From: Chlorops oryzae
Lineage: Eukaryota > Arthropoda > Insecta > Diptera > Chloropidae
Direction: 5' to 3'
DNA length: 64,000 nucleotides
Assembly (NCBI GenBank): GCA_020466095.1
Contig: CM035806.1
Span: 14,824,724-14,888,723, forward strand
In this document: positions 46,951-58,615 of the stretch, one piece after another
Numbering within the stretch: position 1 is the stretch's first letter
Layout of the letters: each line of letters opens with the position of its first letter
Translations under genes and position numbers: made by a program
Notes under the pieces: model-generated
Databases searched by the model: none
What the model saw: the letters and a program-made list of their open reading frames with translations, nothing else
What the model was told of the DNA's origin: nothing

Positions 46951-47713
46951 CAGCTATACTAACCAACCAAGCATTTTTTCAAAAGTTTATATCTCGAAAA
47001 CTAATTAAGGTAGAAATATGTTACAAAATGGCGACCGATAGTTAATTAAACATAGAATCTAAAACCATTTTGTTTTTGATTTTACTCCCAGAAAAAAACT
47101 GAAAAAAAACCGTTCCTGTGCATTTCCGTTTTTCCCCACTAAATGGCTAATTAAAAAAAAATTAAAAAAAAACCAGTATTACCTTTCAGCAAAAAATTTT
47201 TTTTTTTTTTCAAAATCGAAAAGTACATTTCTAAGATGATTACAAAAACGTAAGTTTCTCTCAATTCGGGCTGAAATAGTCCGAAGTAAGGCTCATTTGG
47301 CATCACTGATCACGAATCCATTTTGTATAGTTTTAAAAGCCAACATAAAAAAATTTCGGGTAACTGCAATTTTGTGCTGTCACCACAGCTTCCTTGCACG
47401 AATAAATCTAGATATTGGTCATCTTCGATAAAATTGCATCCAAAATGGCTCGGTAGTATCGAAGTACCTAAAGAGTCGACATAAGGTAATATTATACCTA
47501 AAAAATCATTTACGTTCCTCAGCCAGTAATTCCTGCAAATATTAAAAATATGGAAATATATGCATCAAATTACAATAACAAAAGCGCAGTTGATTGAAAT
47601 TGATTTCATATATTTTCATGTGTTCAATATTTGCACAATTCGAAACGAGGCCCAACACTTTACAATCCAATTTTTGGGCGATTCAAAATGGATTCAAAAG
47701 TAATTAAAAATTT
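46951..47713. other. Noncoding stretch before the LINE
   Basis: AT-rich, no gene or element ends recognised. Confidence 0.4.
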
Positions 47714-48288
47714 GATGGCAACGAAATAGCAGACCAGCTAGCAAAGAAGGGAGCTGATACAGACTTCATAGGTCCAGAACCCTTCTGTACTGTGCAGGCG
47801 AGCTATCTTGATAACATCCTGGAGGCATGGAAACACAGGAAGATTAGCAGACACTGGGCCATGCTCGACGGCCTACGGCAGGCAAAAAATCTCCTGAGAC
47901 CAGGCTGCTTTAAAGCCAAGGAAATTCTAAGCCTCAGTAGGCTTGAAATTAGCCTACTAACCGGATTCATGACTGGTCATGGACCAGTTGGGTACCATCT
48001 GAAGAGAATAAAGCTCTCAGACACGGACATATACCGATTCTGCACAGAGCAGTGCGAGACCACCACCACTCACCTGCTCTGTTCTTGCCCGGAAATCGCC
48101 ACCAAGCGATTGAAATACCTCAACAAGGCGTTTCCACAGCCTGATGAGGTAAAAACATTTAATCCCAGATCAATCGTAGCGCTTATCAAAAGCCTTAGAT
48201 TGAGCTGGTGTTAACAAAACACGGGATAGCACAATAGATCACCTCTGGTCGCAGTGCACAATTGTCCCTCTACTAATAATAATTAAAA
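47714..48288 (+). mobile_element. 5'-truncated LINE with RNase H (LOA/I/R1-type)
   Basis: One uninterrupted frame from 47714 to 48214 begins DGNEIADQLAKKGADTDFIG, the last motif of an RNase H domain. It continues with about 140 residues typical of the C-terminus after RNase H, including the Cys/His segment CRFC-like FCTEQCETTTTHLLCSCPE. RNase H after reverse transcriptase marks the LOA, I and R1 groups of non-LTR elements. After the stop, about 70 bp of UTR end in ACTAATAATAATTAAAA, a short TAA-repeat tail as in I-type elements. No frame damage in the retained part, so fairly recent. The exact clade is uncertain. Confidence 0.85.
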
Positions 48289-49632
48289 ATTTTCTCGATT
48301 TCATTTTTTATTTATTTATAAATTTTTTTTTATTATTTGTTTTTTTTTTATTATTCGTGTTAAAGAAACGAAACACCGGAGGGAAAATCCCATTGGAAAG
48401 TATGATATCTGGCAACTTTCTTTGCGAGTCTCACAATAAAGTTTTACTTAATTTTGCAACATGTTGCTTTGTACTTTGCGATTGTGGGTGTTGCTGCACG
48501 TTGACACTAAACCTATTTCCTATTGCTTGCAATACATCGCGCGTTGTTTGGTTGATGGTGTTACTTTTAGTATTCCTTTCAGATGTTTATTGTTCGACTT
48601 GTTACTTGCGGTTGTTGTGTTGTTGTTTTTCCTCTCTTGTTTTTCTTTTTCGTTTCAGCAGCTTCCAAAGATCACAAAGATAATCAAGCAACTGTTGCAA
48701 GTAGAGAGAGAAAAAACTAAAATTAAAAATAAAATAAAATAAAATAAAAGAGAAGAAAAAGAACCGTCTGGACTTCCACCAATTCCTTTCATGTGGGTGG
48801 GTGTTGCATGCCTCGTCTATAGTTAGTATTTGCAACCTACTTTTTCTTTTCCCACTTCTTTTTTTCGCTGACATTTTAATTGATTTGTCGCTGCAAGTCG
48901 TTAGTTAGTTGTCGCAAATGTTTTCAGTTTCCTTATTTTTTTTATATTTTTTTTTATTGTTGCACTAGCCTTAAGATGCCGAGAAAGGTTGCCGATGTCG
49001 CTGCGATTTTCCCGATGTAAGCTGCCTTAATAGCCACTTGAACATACTGTTGTAATATCGTCCATGAGGAGCGGAGAGGAGAGCAGAGGAAAGGAAAGGT
49101 GTGTGCTTGTGATTCACTCGAGCGTTTCGTAATTAAATATATTTTTGACAGCAACATCAAATCTTTGTCGGTTGCACCGGAGAATTTGCGACTCGCGCTT
49201 TGAGCATTAAATTCATGACATGATAACAAGTTCAAAGTGCACATTATGAGACAGCTTGTGCAGACATCTCTGATTTTTTTTTTTTTCGTTCTTGTGTTGT
49301 CTGTGAGATTTCAAAATTTAACGAGAAAAGACGACGGTGCAGTGGTATTGTCTGATCCTTGCATAATCATGTTTAACTCGAAGGTGGCAATGAATGCCAC
49401 ACAATCCGACATTTCAAAAATTGTTGCATTTGATTTTAATAAATTTCTGCGGAATGACAAGACAATGTAAAAAGGAGGAGGGAAAAGAATAATATTCTTT
49501 TTTTTTTGGTTTTTTTTTTATATCAACACTTAACCGCTTTTTAGATGCGCGTGAAAAAAGCCAACAGTAGAGATTTGATTTTGGGAATTTCGATCATTTT
49601 ATAAGGTGATTATAACATTCATAATATTTTTT
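48289..49632. other. Noncoding stretch
   Basis: T-rich; no gene supported. An AGGAGCGGAGAGGAGAGCAG purine run is near 49066-49090. Confidence 0.4.
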
Positions 49633-50231
49633 TCATTTTGAGAAAAAACACCATCAGCTAAGGCCGTCAATGTGCAACGACACGAAAGGAACTGAAATTA
49701 TTATCCTGAATATATAGGGAATCAAGTAGAAGGTTCTCAGGAGCAGCGTAGGCGGGCATCCCAAAAAACAACTCCAAGAAGGCGCTGCTAGTGGGAAGGA
49801 AGAAAGACTTTTGACCGCATGATGATGTGGCTTTCTTTCAAGTGCACTTAAGGAGAGAAATATCTGTAACCGACTGAAAGCGAAGGATCAAAATGATTCA
49901 AGCATTTAGAGAGTCCTGTTTCTAAATGAATTTTCCCCGGAAATGTTTTCCCTAATTAATAGTAAATGAATAAAAAGGAAAAATGTGATGACCTCTGCTT
50001 AGAAATTTTTGATCCCTTCAAATGCCCTTCGAAGTGTGCTTTTTTCGGATTTTTAGGAAAAAAATGCACAACGAGCTTTTTCAAATTTCCTGAAAATTCT
50101 GTCGATTAATATTCTCTAGAAATACAAAATGATGAAATGAAATTATTCTCCGAAACAATTCTCGGAGTTCTCGTCGTATCCGCCGTTTGTTCGAAAAACT
50201 TAATCAAGACTGTTCCATTCATTTTGCATTT
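49633..50231. repeat. Left arm of inverted repeat pair 2
   Basis: About 600 bp recurring reverse-complemented at 52252-52876 with roughly 94% similarity by eye and a few small indels. Inner edge reads TGTTCCATTCATTTTG, outer edge ACACCATCAGC. It resembles no element I can name and is not coding. Confidence 0.93.
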
Positions 50232-52251
50232 ATACAGCCATGAATGACTTAAAAGTAAAATGCGCTTTAAACGTCGACATCGCAAAACTACAGTTTGAGC
50301 TTAGTTTCACAAATTTGCATTTTATCAATTTCAAAAGAAGTAAGTACCTCCAAAAAAAGGAATAACTGAACGCGCTGAGTTTATGCGAGCGCTGACCAAA
50401 AATGGGAGTGGGACGACGGCTATGACGATGAAAATGAAACGGAACGGGAACGGGAACGAACCGGTGCCGTATGCGGTACGGAAGCATTGTAAAATGCATC
50501 GAGACTGAAGGAAAATTTTGAAGCAAGTCAAGTCAAGTAGCAAAGTATCAAGCGCAGCTAGCAGCAAAAAGGCAAAACGCAGAAAGCAACAGAAATAAAG
50601 AAACTCAGAAATTCACAAGCATATCACTGCGCGAAATGAAACAATGGAAATATAAAAATTTGCATAATAAAAGAAAGTCTTCTTTAAGATTTTCTTCCCC
50701 GTCGTCCCGACCCGGCCGCCCGGCCCAGCCCGTTTGCAAAAAGCCAAGAGCAAGCAGCAACCAAGCATACATTCCGAATTGCATGATAGAGTAAAAAAAA
50801 ATAACAAAAAAAAAAATTAAAAACAAAAATTAAAAAGAAAAAAATCAAAAAAAGAAAAACCGAAACAAAAATAAAAAATTAACTAAAAAAGAAAAATACT
50901 TTGAAGGAGAAAAAAAATCTGCATACGCAGAAATTCACACACGCACTGCATTGCGCCACTGACAGAGATAGAAGGAGCGAGCGCGATAGTATGAAGGAAG
51001 GAGTTAGATTAGATAGAGAGAGAGAGAGAGAGCGCTTACTATGGATCGGCGAGGACGTTTGTTCGTGGATTTGTGGTGGATTCGTGGATGAAGTCAAAGT
51101 CAAACTGCCAGATGTCAGATACCACCGCGAACCAACAACAACAACGACGAATGTCGTCGGAACGTAAAATGTCATTTTTAATTTAAAACGGAGTATCTTC
51201 GGAGTATCTACGGCATATCTATGCACTCGAAATGAATTTCATAAATTTTGTTGCGATTTTCTTCCTCTTCGCTGCTGCGCTGCCGCGCCGCCTCGCCCCG
51301 CCTCGCCTCTTCGCCACGGCCTTTATGCTTTTCTTGGGTTTTTGTGCTTTTTGGAATTTTCTTTTTTAACATTGCAAGTGCATTTTTGACATGCCACGTC
51401 TGTGTGGCATCGTGCGTATCAATTTTTTTTTAAATTTTTTTTTTTTTTTTTTTTTACTTTTTTTGCAGCTCAAACAATAGCTGAGTTTATTAAGCGTATT
51501 TTCCTTTTAATGATTTGCGCTTGAGGAACTTGGCACAATCGTGATTCAGCTTGTTATTTGAAATTGTTAAGCTCAATGCAAGGGATTTGCGGCTTTAAGC
51601 ATTTCAGTCACGTGTGACTGTTATGAATAACTTTGATGATGAAACGCGTTGTTCTTTTATACTGTTTTTTATTTTTTTATTTATTTTTTTTTTTTTTTTT
51701 TTTTTGCGTTTTCTACAACTTCATTTCTATATTTCAGTAAAGAGTATTAATATATATTAATACCTTTATCATCTGTTTATTGGGTTTGTTCTAAACATTT
51801 GTAAAAAGCGATAGATTCCTTTGCTTCGGTACATGTCGTCGATGCTGCTGATAAACAAAATGTTGCTCAACTTTTATTTGTCGCTTAACAAGTTTCACAA
51901 AATTTTGAGTAAAAAAGCACATTTTTGTTCTTACGAAAGTAATCTTAAAAAAAAAAAATAAACAAAAAAATATTTTGTATTAACCCTCTAATGCCACAAT
52001 TTTTTATTTCAATGAAAAGTTCAGATATGACTAATTTTGGATAGAAAAACATGAATCTGAAATAATTATTATTAGTTTTTTTTTGGGAAATTTGTTCGAA
52101 AAAAGTCCGTCTAGAGACGGAACCAGGAATTAGAGGGTTAAGTTCTTTCGGTTTTCAGCGAGAGAACTTATCATTTCCATAGACACACAGCCTTGTATCT
52201 TGTAGAAAGATGAAAGCAAAGAAAGGAATGTATTTTCGAGGAAATACTTTA
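50232..52251. other. Spacer of inverted repeat pair 2
   Basis: About 2.0 kb, noncoding, with A/T runs, a GA run at 51016-51032, a GC-rich patch at 51270-51315 and a TTAA-flanked MITE (51984-52137). Confidence 0.5.
51984..52137. mobile_element. 154-bp TTAA-flanked MITE
   Basis: TTAA (51980-51983) then CCCTCTAATGCC; right side GGAATTAGAGGG then TTAA (52138-52141). The inverted ends match at 9-10 of 12 bases. Lies in the spacer of inverted repeat pair 2. Confidence 0.8.
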
Positions 52252-52876
52252 AAAAATACAAAATGAATGGAACAGTCTTGATTAAGTTTTTCGAACAAAC
52301 GGCGGATACGACGAGAACTCCGAGAATTGTTTCGGAAAATAATTTCTTTTCATCATTATGTATTTCTAGAGAATATTAACCGACATAATTTTCAGGAAAT
52401 TTGAAAAAGCTCGTTGTGAATTTTTTTCCTACGAAACCGAAAAAAAAAAATTCTTCCACTCTAAGCACACTTCGAAGGGCATTTGAAGGGATCAAAAATT
52501 TCAAAAATTTCTAAGCAGAGGTCATCACATTTTTCCTTTTTATTCATTTACTATTAATTAGGGAAAAACATTTCCGGGGAAAATTCATTTAGAAACAGGA
52601 CTCTCTAAATGCTTGAATCATTTTGACCCTTCGCTTTCAGTCGGTTACAGATATTTCTCTCCTTAAGTGCACTTGAAAGAAAGCCTCATCATCATGCGGT
52701 CAAAAGTCTTTCTTCCTTCCCACTAGCAGCGCCTTCTGGGAGTTGTTTTTTGGGATGCCCGCCTACGCTGCTCCTGAGATCCTTCTACTTGATTCCCTAT
52801 ATATTTAGGATTATAAGTTCGGTTCCTGTCGTATCGTTGCACATTGGCGGCTGATGGTATTTTCTCTGAAAATGAC
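52252..52876. repeat. Right arm of inverted repeat pair 2
   Basis: Reverse complement of 49633-50231, carrying about 25 bp extra, mainly an insertion around 52440-52465 and a duplicated TTTCAAAAA near 52500. Confidence 0.93.
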
Positions 52877-53618
52877 AAAAAAAATAAAAATTAATGTCCT
52901 TTTTTACTGCATTAAATATAATTGTTTTTGGAAACGATCCGATCCATGCTGGCCTTTTTCGATTTACGCTACTCATGTTACAGATTTCCGGGCTCCGATT
53001 CTATTCGTTGCAGATTCGTGCTAAATATTATCATAAATTACGTATCAAATAACCATATGAGATGAGGAAAATAATCGAAAAGAATTTTTTCTTTGGTCCG
53101 TTTATAATCGATAGATCATATAAAAATTCTGCGGCATTTTCTTGTTTTTTTTTTTTTTCTCTCTCTCTCTTCTTTTAAGTGTGTGGGGCGAAGCAATTTA
53201 TTCAAGTCAATAAATCCCATGGCTCACATGGTCCGAAAGGATTTTCGCCAATGACAAATGCTCCATGAAAGAATCAATTTAGCTCGAGAGTACAATATTG
53301 CTGTTTGAGCGGGTCGTAAAGAAAAAGCTGAAAGCTGCAAATGTTCAAACGTTCAAATGTCATTGATTTTATGACATTTCGCTGCAATTTCCATGGGTCA
53401 GTTTCAAGATAAAGCGCAGGAAAATAAAACTAAAAAAAAAAAAGGGGAAACGAGACAAAATGAAACTAAGTCCAAACTACTGCAACAATATCATAAAATA
53501 AGGTTGCAGTTGTTCTTGTGACAATGACGCTAAAAGGCCGTCATCACGTTATGCGTAAGCTTAGCATTGCCATGGCCGGACAGACGCACAAACTAACAGA
53601 GAGAATGTCAGGGTGAGA

Positions 53619-53693
<75 letters not shown>

Positions 53694-54516
53694 TTGAGTG
53701 GGACTCTAAACGCCTTTATTCCGCGAATATAAAGTTTCAGTTGAGGATTATGGAGTCCAAACGCTTGCCTTTGCCTTTGCCTTGAGACGCCCAAGTATGG
53801 ATATCATCAAGTAATGTGCGACGTTGTGGGTGCCGAACTGCGCTGTGTGCTGTGTGCTATGCTGTGCGTAGAGATATGCCAATTTGCATGCTGTAACACT
53901 GTCGGATGATGACCACAAATCTACGACTGCTCGCACACAATGTCCGGACGCGCGCGCGGACCAAATGGAAATTGTGTCAAATGCTGCGTCGTCGTGTGTC
54001 TTTGGGCCCACCATTCGACCATTGCAAGGCGTTCGGGTTGAGAGTAGAGATTATGGTTAGTCACCAAAAATTGTCAGTAGCTATTACTGACAACTGTTAC
54101 TGCTTATTTGTTGTTGCTGCTGCTGCTGCAGCGGTAGTTGTTGTGGTTTGATGATAAAGAACACAGTCCGATGTTCGTCCTTTTGTGCTGGTGACTGGAC
54201 TTATGTGGCTTCAGCAACGCGTGCGAGCTGCTAAGCCTGTGCAAGTCGCATTTAGCAAGAGATTAAAATCAAAAGTGAAGTGAAGTGCTCTGGACACCAA
54301 ATGCAGTGCAGTGCAGTGGCTGAGCTGAGCTGAGCTGTGCATTGTCCCACCCAAAAACTTCCGAAAGATTGAGTCTGAGACTTATGATGACTCACTATGG
54401 AGTGTCTTTTTTTCAAAAGAAATTCTTGATTGTTCTTTATTTTTTTAAAGGCCATCATCAAAAGTGTAAAAAATCGGACTTTTGGGAAATTTTGATTTCC
54501 ATTCATTTTCATAACA
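52877..54516. other. Noncoding stretch
   Basis: No gene supported. GA microsatellite at 53618-53690, GTGCTGTGTGCTATGCTGTG-like repeats at 53843-53866 and TGC repeats at 54113-54130. Confidence 0.45.
53618..53690. repeat. GA microsatellite
   Basis: About 70 bp of GAGAGA with one AAAGAGA interruption. Confidence 0.95.
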
Positions 54517-54520
54517 TTAA

Positions 54521-54641
54521 CCCTTTAAATCCTGAAAAATAATTAATAATTTCCAGATTCGTTTTTCTCTACCGGAAATAAGTCTTTTCGGCTTTTTGGA
54601 TTGAAAAAAAAAAAAAAAAAAAAAATTGTGACATTAAAGGG
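54521..54641. mobile_element. 121-bp TTAA-flanked MITE
   Basis: TTAA (54517-54520) then CCCTTTAAATCC; right side GACATTAAAGGG then TTAA (54642-54645). It includes a 25-A run inside. Confidence 0.75.
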
Positions 54642-54645
54642 TTAA

Positions 54646-55120
54646 AGAAGCGCCCCCGCTGCGCCGCTGGTGAAGGAACTCACACGCAGCGCTTAAAGCA
54701 CAATTTTGCTTTTCCTTTCTTTTTTTTAAGTTTTCCAGTTACCCATTTTTCTTTCGTTCGTTTTTGTTCGTTTCTGTTCGTTTTTGGTTCGTTTGGTTGC
54801 TTTTGATCGAAACTGAGCGACTTAAGTCTTGTTGTTGACGGCAATCGTCGTCGTATATGTCACTATTGTGCCGCCATCGCATTGAGCAATGGGCCAATGG
54901 GTCATGCACTCGCGCAACATAGCTAAGCCCGTTCACTGCATGGGTATTATGGATAATTTGCATTTAACTTGGAACTTTTAAGAGCTGGGGTGCCATATTG
55001 TTGCATGCAGCATGCCTTTGCAGCTTTAGTGCATTTGTAATGCCTTTAACTAGGTTTGCTTTTTTTTTTGTTTTCTTTAATTTTTTTTTTTTTTTTTTTG
55101 TTCATATACTAAATTCGTAA
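54646..55120. other. Noncoding stretch between two TTAA elements
   Basis: GTTCGTTTTTGTTCGTTT repeats at 54752-54795; long T run at 55081-55099. Confidence 0.4.
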
Positions 55121-55124
55121 TTAA

Positions 55125-55510
55125 CCCTTTCACTCCCAAACTATAGTTTTCAGTATTTCCTCAAAAATTTCAGAGGCTTTTCTGTGGTATTTTTTATGTT
55201 CAAATAGACGAAAAAATTCTTTAAAATATTCTTTCATACCTAGGAAGGAATATACGTCGATCATGGTGTATAATGTCGCCATTGGGTTTTCCTGACACGA
55301 GCTTTCGGGATCGAATATCAATTATGAATCACTTATATCTATAGTATATATACCTATAGATTCGATACTACCTACCGGCAATGGCGTCTTCTTTAATCGC
55401 ATAAGCACCCATTGGGATCCTTTGTAAATAAAAATATTTGGGAACTCGATTTTTTGGAGAATTTTTGATTTCGATTGGATGTATTATCCCAGTGAAAGGG
55501 ATTTAAAGGG
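55125..55510. mobile_element. 386-bp TTAA-flanked MITE, inverted partner at 58282-58615
   Basis: TTAA (55121-55124) then CCCTTTCACTCCC; right side TTTAAAGGG then TTAA (55511-55514), with GTGAAAGGG just inside. Its body recurs in inverse orientation at 58282-58615. The short - strand open frame inside (55130-55321) is broken differently in the second copy, so it is not a conserved gene. Confidence 0.75.
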
Positions 55511-55514
55511 TTAA

Positions 55515-57726
55515 TCAAGTGTATGTTTTTATGTTCGTACAAACATAGTTAAGAGTTAAAGTGTAAAATTGTGCAAAAAAAAAAGAAAGAAAAACTTTAA
55601 GAAATGGAAAAAGCTTAAAAGCGGCGTGTGGTCGAACGTAGTCGAAGTAAGTAACTGGGTAAAACGGCTCATTTGGCTTGGCTTGGCTGGCACCACGTGG
55701 CGGTTACGCTCTCATGTATGCTAAAGTTGGCTTGAAGTAGTTTTTACTCTAATTAATACTTGACTTTTATGGGTGATTTTATCACTTATCATATTTATGG
55801 AAAATGAAATGTGTGCGCAACCGAATGAGTGACGACGATATGCTGATAGCTGCCTTTTTTAGCAGTGGCAATTTTTCCTTTTTTTTTTGGCTTCTATTTT
55901 ATTTTTTATTTTTTTTTTTTTTGTTTGAAACTTTTATCCAAAGGCCACAATTTTTAATGATATTTTATCATTTGAAAGGTAAGTGGCGGCAATTTTTCAT
56001 ATGCACCATGGGGACAGCAACAGCAGGAACAACAACAAAAACTACACCCGAGTAGAATAGAGTAGATATGGATTGCATGTAGGTACCCCAGGCCGTGACA
56101 TAACTTCTTCAAGTGTTGCACAATGGCAATTTTTATTTCAAGCTTGAAGCATTACTCATACAAAATGCTTCAATTGATTCTAAGTAAACAAAAAAAAAAA
56201 AAAAAAAAAAATTATAAAAAAAGCCAAATAGTTTTCCATCCAATTCCACCGTTCCGGGCATTGGAGCATACCTAAGTGAATTTTGAAAGCGGGTTTTCAG
56301 CATAATTTATTTTGTCCCCAGCGCTTGTCTCGCATGTGTCTTGTCCTGTTTGCTATTTGACTTACATTACGGTTCAGTCTAGGCTGGTCACCACTCACAG
56401 TCAGTCAATTCGGTTCCAGCTATCCTCCAGCCAGTCGGTCGCCCTTCCCTCCGATCGTCCATTTGTTCGCTCGTTCGCTCGTTCGTCTATCTTTCGATGT
56501 CTTTTGCGCTTGTCTCTTTGAATTTTTCAAACAATTTTCCACATGTCACTTTGCATACAACACGATTCAAATATTATCGGAATCATTAGCCCCCCTCGGC
56601 AGCGTCATTTGCCACGAATTCGTAGTATCAGGAAATTTATTAGCACACTGGCAACAGCGACATCAATCACAATTTTTTCCAGATTTTTTCTTTTTTTATT
56701 GAATTTATTGTTGTTGTTGTTTTTTTTTGTGTCATTTTTATGTTCAGTTTTGGATTTTTTTTTTTTCCCCTCTTTTTGTTCTTTATTGCGCCTTGCATTA
56801 ATCGATTGCATTATGCTGTCGCTCTCGTTAGGCCCCCGCACATGGCAGCGTGTGCAATTTCGTCCATTTATCACAAAGAATAAAAAAAAAAAAATAATAA
56901 TAAAAATAAACAAAAATAATAAATAAAAATCGGAAAAAGGAAAAAATCGAAATTGAAAATGAAAATTTGCCGCTTTGACTTTTGTCCACATTGCGCTTTA
57001 ATCGCTTTTATCGCCTTTCAATGCTGCTGATTAAATGTGCTTGTTTTGCTTGCATTAAAAAGTTTTTTTTTTTTTTTTGTTTTTCATCGCTTACAATTTT
57101 CATCACATGTGCTTTCGTTGTCGTCGTCGTTCTCATTCCGATGATAACAAGAGCGCGCGTGATTTATTTTGAATTTGAAAAACGGAAACCGAAAGCCGAA
57201 AGCCTTTCGGCTGGGAAAAAGCATGCAGTTTGAATGCCACTGTACACGCAGCGTGTTGGCAAACGAAAACAGTTTTATGCCAACTGTAAGCGACTACACG
57301 AACCCGAACAGAGTAAATGTGATGAATGTTGGCTATGATAGAAAATTGTTTGTGCTGTGAATAGAAAAGCGAAAGACTTTCACACGCATGATTTCTATGT
57401 GACCAACTGTGCGTGTTTGTGTCGTTGGGGGAATTTTCCAGATACTGTCTATGCAGAAAGAAAAGCTTTAATGAAAAATATAATTTTTATATTTTTTTAA
57501 AATATTATTTTATCGTTGTATTTTTTGGAAGTCCTTTTCGAACTGAAAAATGTTTATAATATAATTTCTCTCGGTTCATTGTGTAAATGATTGTCCCGTA
57601 TTTTATGATCGAGAAAACCTGGTCACTTTTAGTCGAAAAAACCAAAATTTCATGCATGATTCTTGTGTACGATGTTTCCGTCTCGATGATCGATCGAACT
57701 ATGAAGGCTCGAAATAAATAGAAGTA
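55515..57726. other. Noncoding stretch
   Basis: Long T and A runs at 55880-55920, 56190-56212, 56755-56767, 56881-56893 and 57062-57078; GTTCGCTC repeats at 56465-56488. No gene supported. Confidence 0.4.
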
Positions 57727-58281
57727 CAGTGTACCACCTACGGGACCGAAAAAAAATTTTCACGCCTAAACGTTTAAATGCAAGATACAAATTTCAATGC
57801 AATTCGACAGAGAATTGTCAGACCTTTCTAGGCGTATAAAATATTCTTACATTTTATTGCAGCTTCAAGGATATTTGAGCCTTCAAAGTCAAAATTTTAA
57901 AAATTTTTAAACATTTTTTGACTTTGAGAGCCATTTTGGTATGAAAAAGGTCCTATTAACATCAAATTTTTTATTTTATTCAAAATGCTGAATTGATTTC
58001 CTTTAATTTGGTACCCCATATGTCTAATAAATATTTTGAAAATAAGATGAGAAAATTAAATATCTAAATGAACATCTATCGAATTGCATTAAAATTTTTA
58101 TCTTGCATTTAAGCGTTTAGGCGTGAAAATTTTTTTTCTGAAACAACTGCAAATTTCTTTCGTTCCCTTATAACTCTTCTAGGGGTGCATTTTGGACGCC
58201 TCCCTCCCATAGGATTTTTTGTTCACAATGACCTTCTCTATCAACCCTATAGAGAAAAGCACTCAGCTACGGAACACCCTG
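57727..58281. mobile_element. 555-bp TA-flanked element related to 29206-29634
   Basis: The right end GGAACACCCTG, followed by TATA, is the common CAGGGTGTTCC terminus read outward; the left end CAGTGTACCACC after TA is a poor match. Inside, TTTTCACGCCTAAACGTTTA (57759) and its inverse near 58110-58130 form a second symmetry. GTGAACAAAAAATCCTATGG (- strand), AAATGCACCCCT and TTTGGTACCCCATATGTC are shared with 29206-29634. It sits in the inverted TTAA element copy that continues at 58282. Confidence 0.6.
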
Positions 58282-58615
58282 TATATCCAATCGAATTCAA
58301 AAATTGTCGAAAAAATCGAGTTCCCAAATATTTTTATTTAGAAAGGATCCTAATGGGTGCTCATGCGATTAAAGAAGACGCCATTGCCGGTAGGTAGTAT
58401 AGAATCTATAGGTATATATACTATAGATATAAGTGATTCATAATTGATATTCGATCCCGAAAGCTCGTGTCAGGAAAACCCAATGCGACATTATACCCCA
58501 TGATCGACGTATATTCCTTCCTAGGTATGAAAGAATTTTTTAAAGAATTTCTTTCGTCTATTTGAACATAAAAAATACCACAGAAAAGCCTCCGAATATT
58601 CGAGGAAATAATGCG
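58282..58615. mobile_element. Truncated inverted copy of the 55125-55510 element
   Basis: Reads as the reverse complement of 55148-55478 with about 90% similarity (for example GATTCATAATTGATATTCGA, GAAAGCTCGTGTCAGGAAAA). Its TTAA ends are lost: one side is cut off by the element at 57727-58281 and the other decays after 58615. Confidence 0.85.

Noticed and set aside
55130..55321. 63-codon - strand frame
   Set aside because: Lies inside a TTAA element; the frame is not kept in the inverted copy at 58282-58615.
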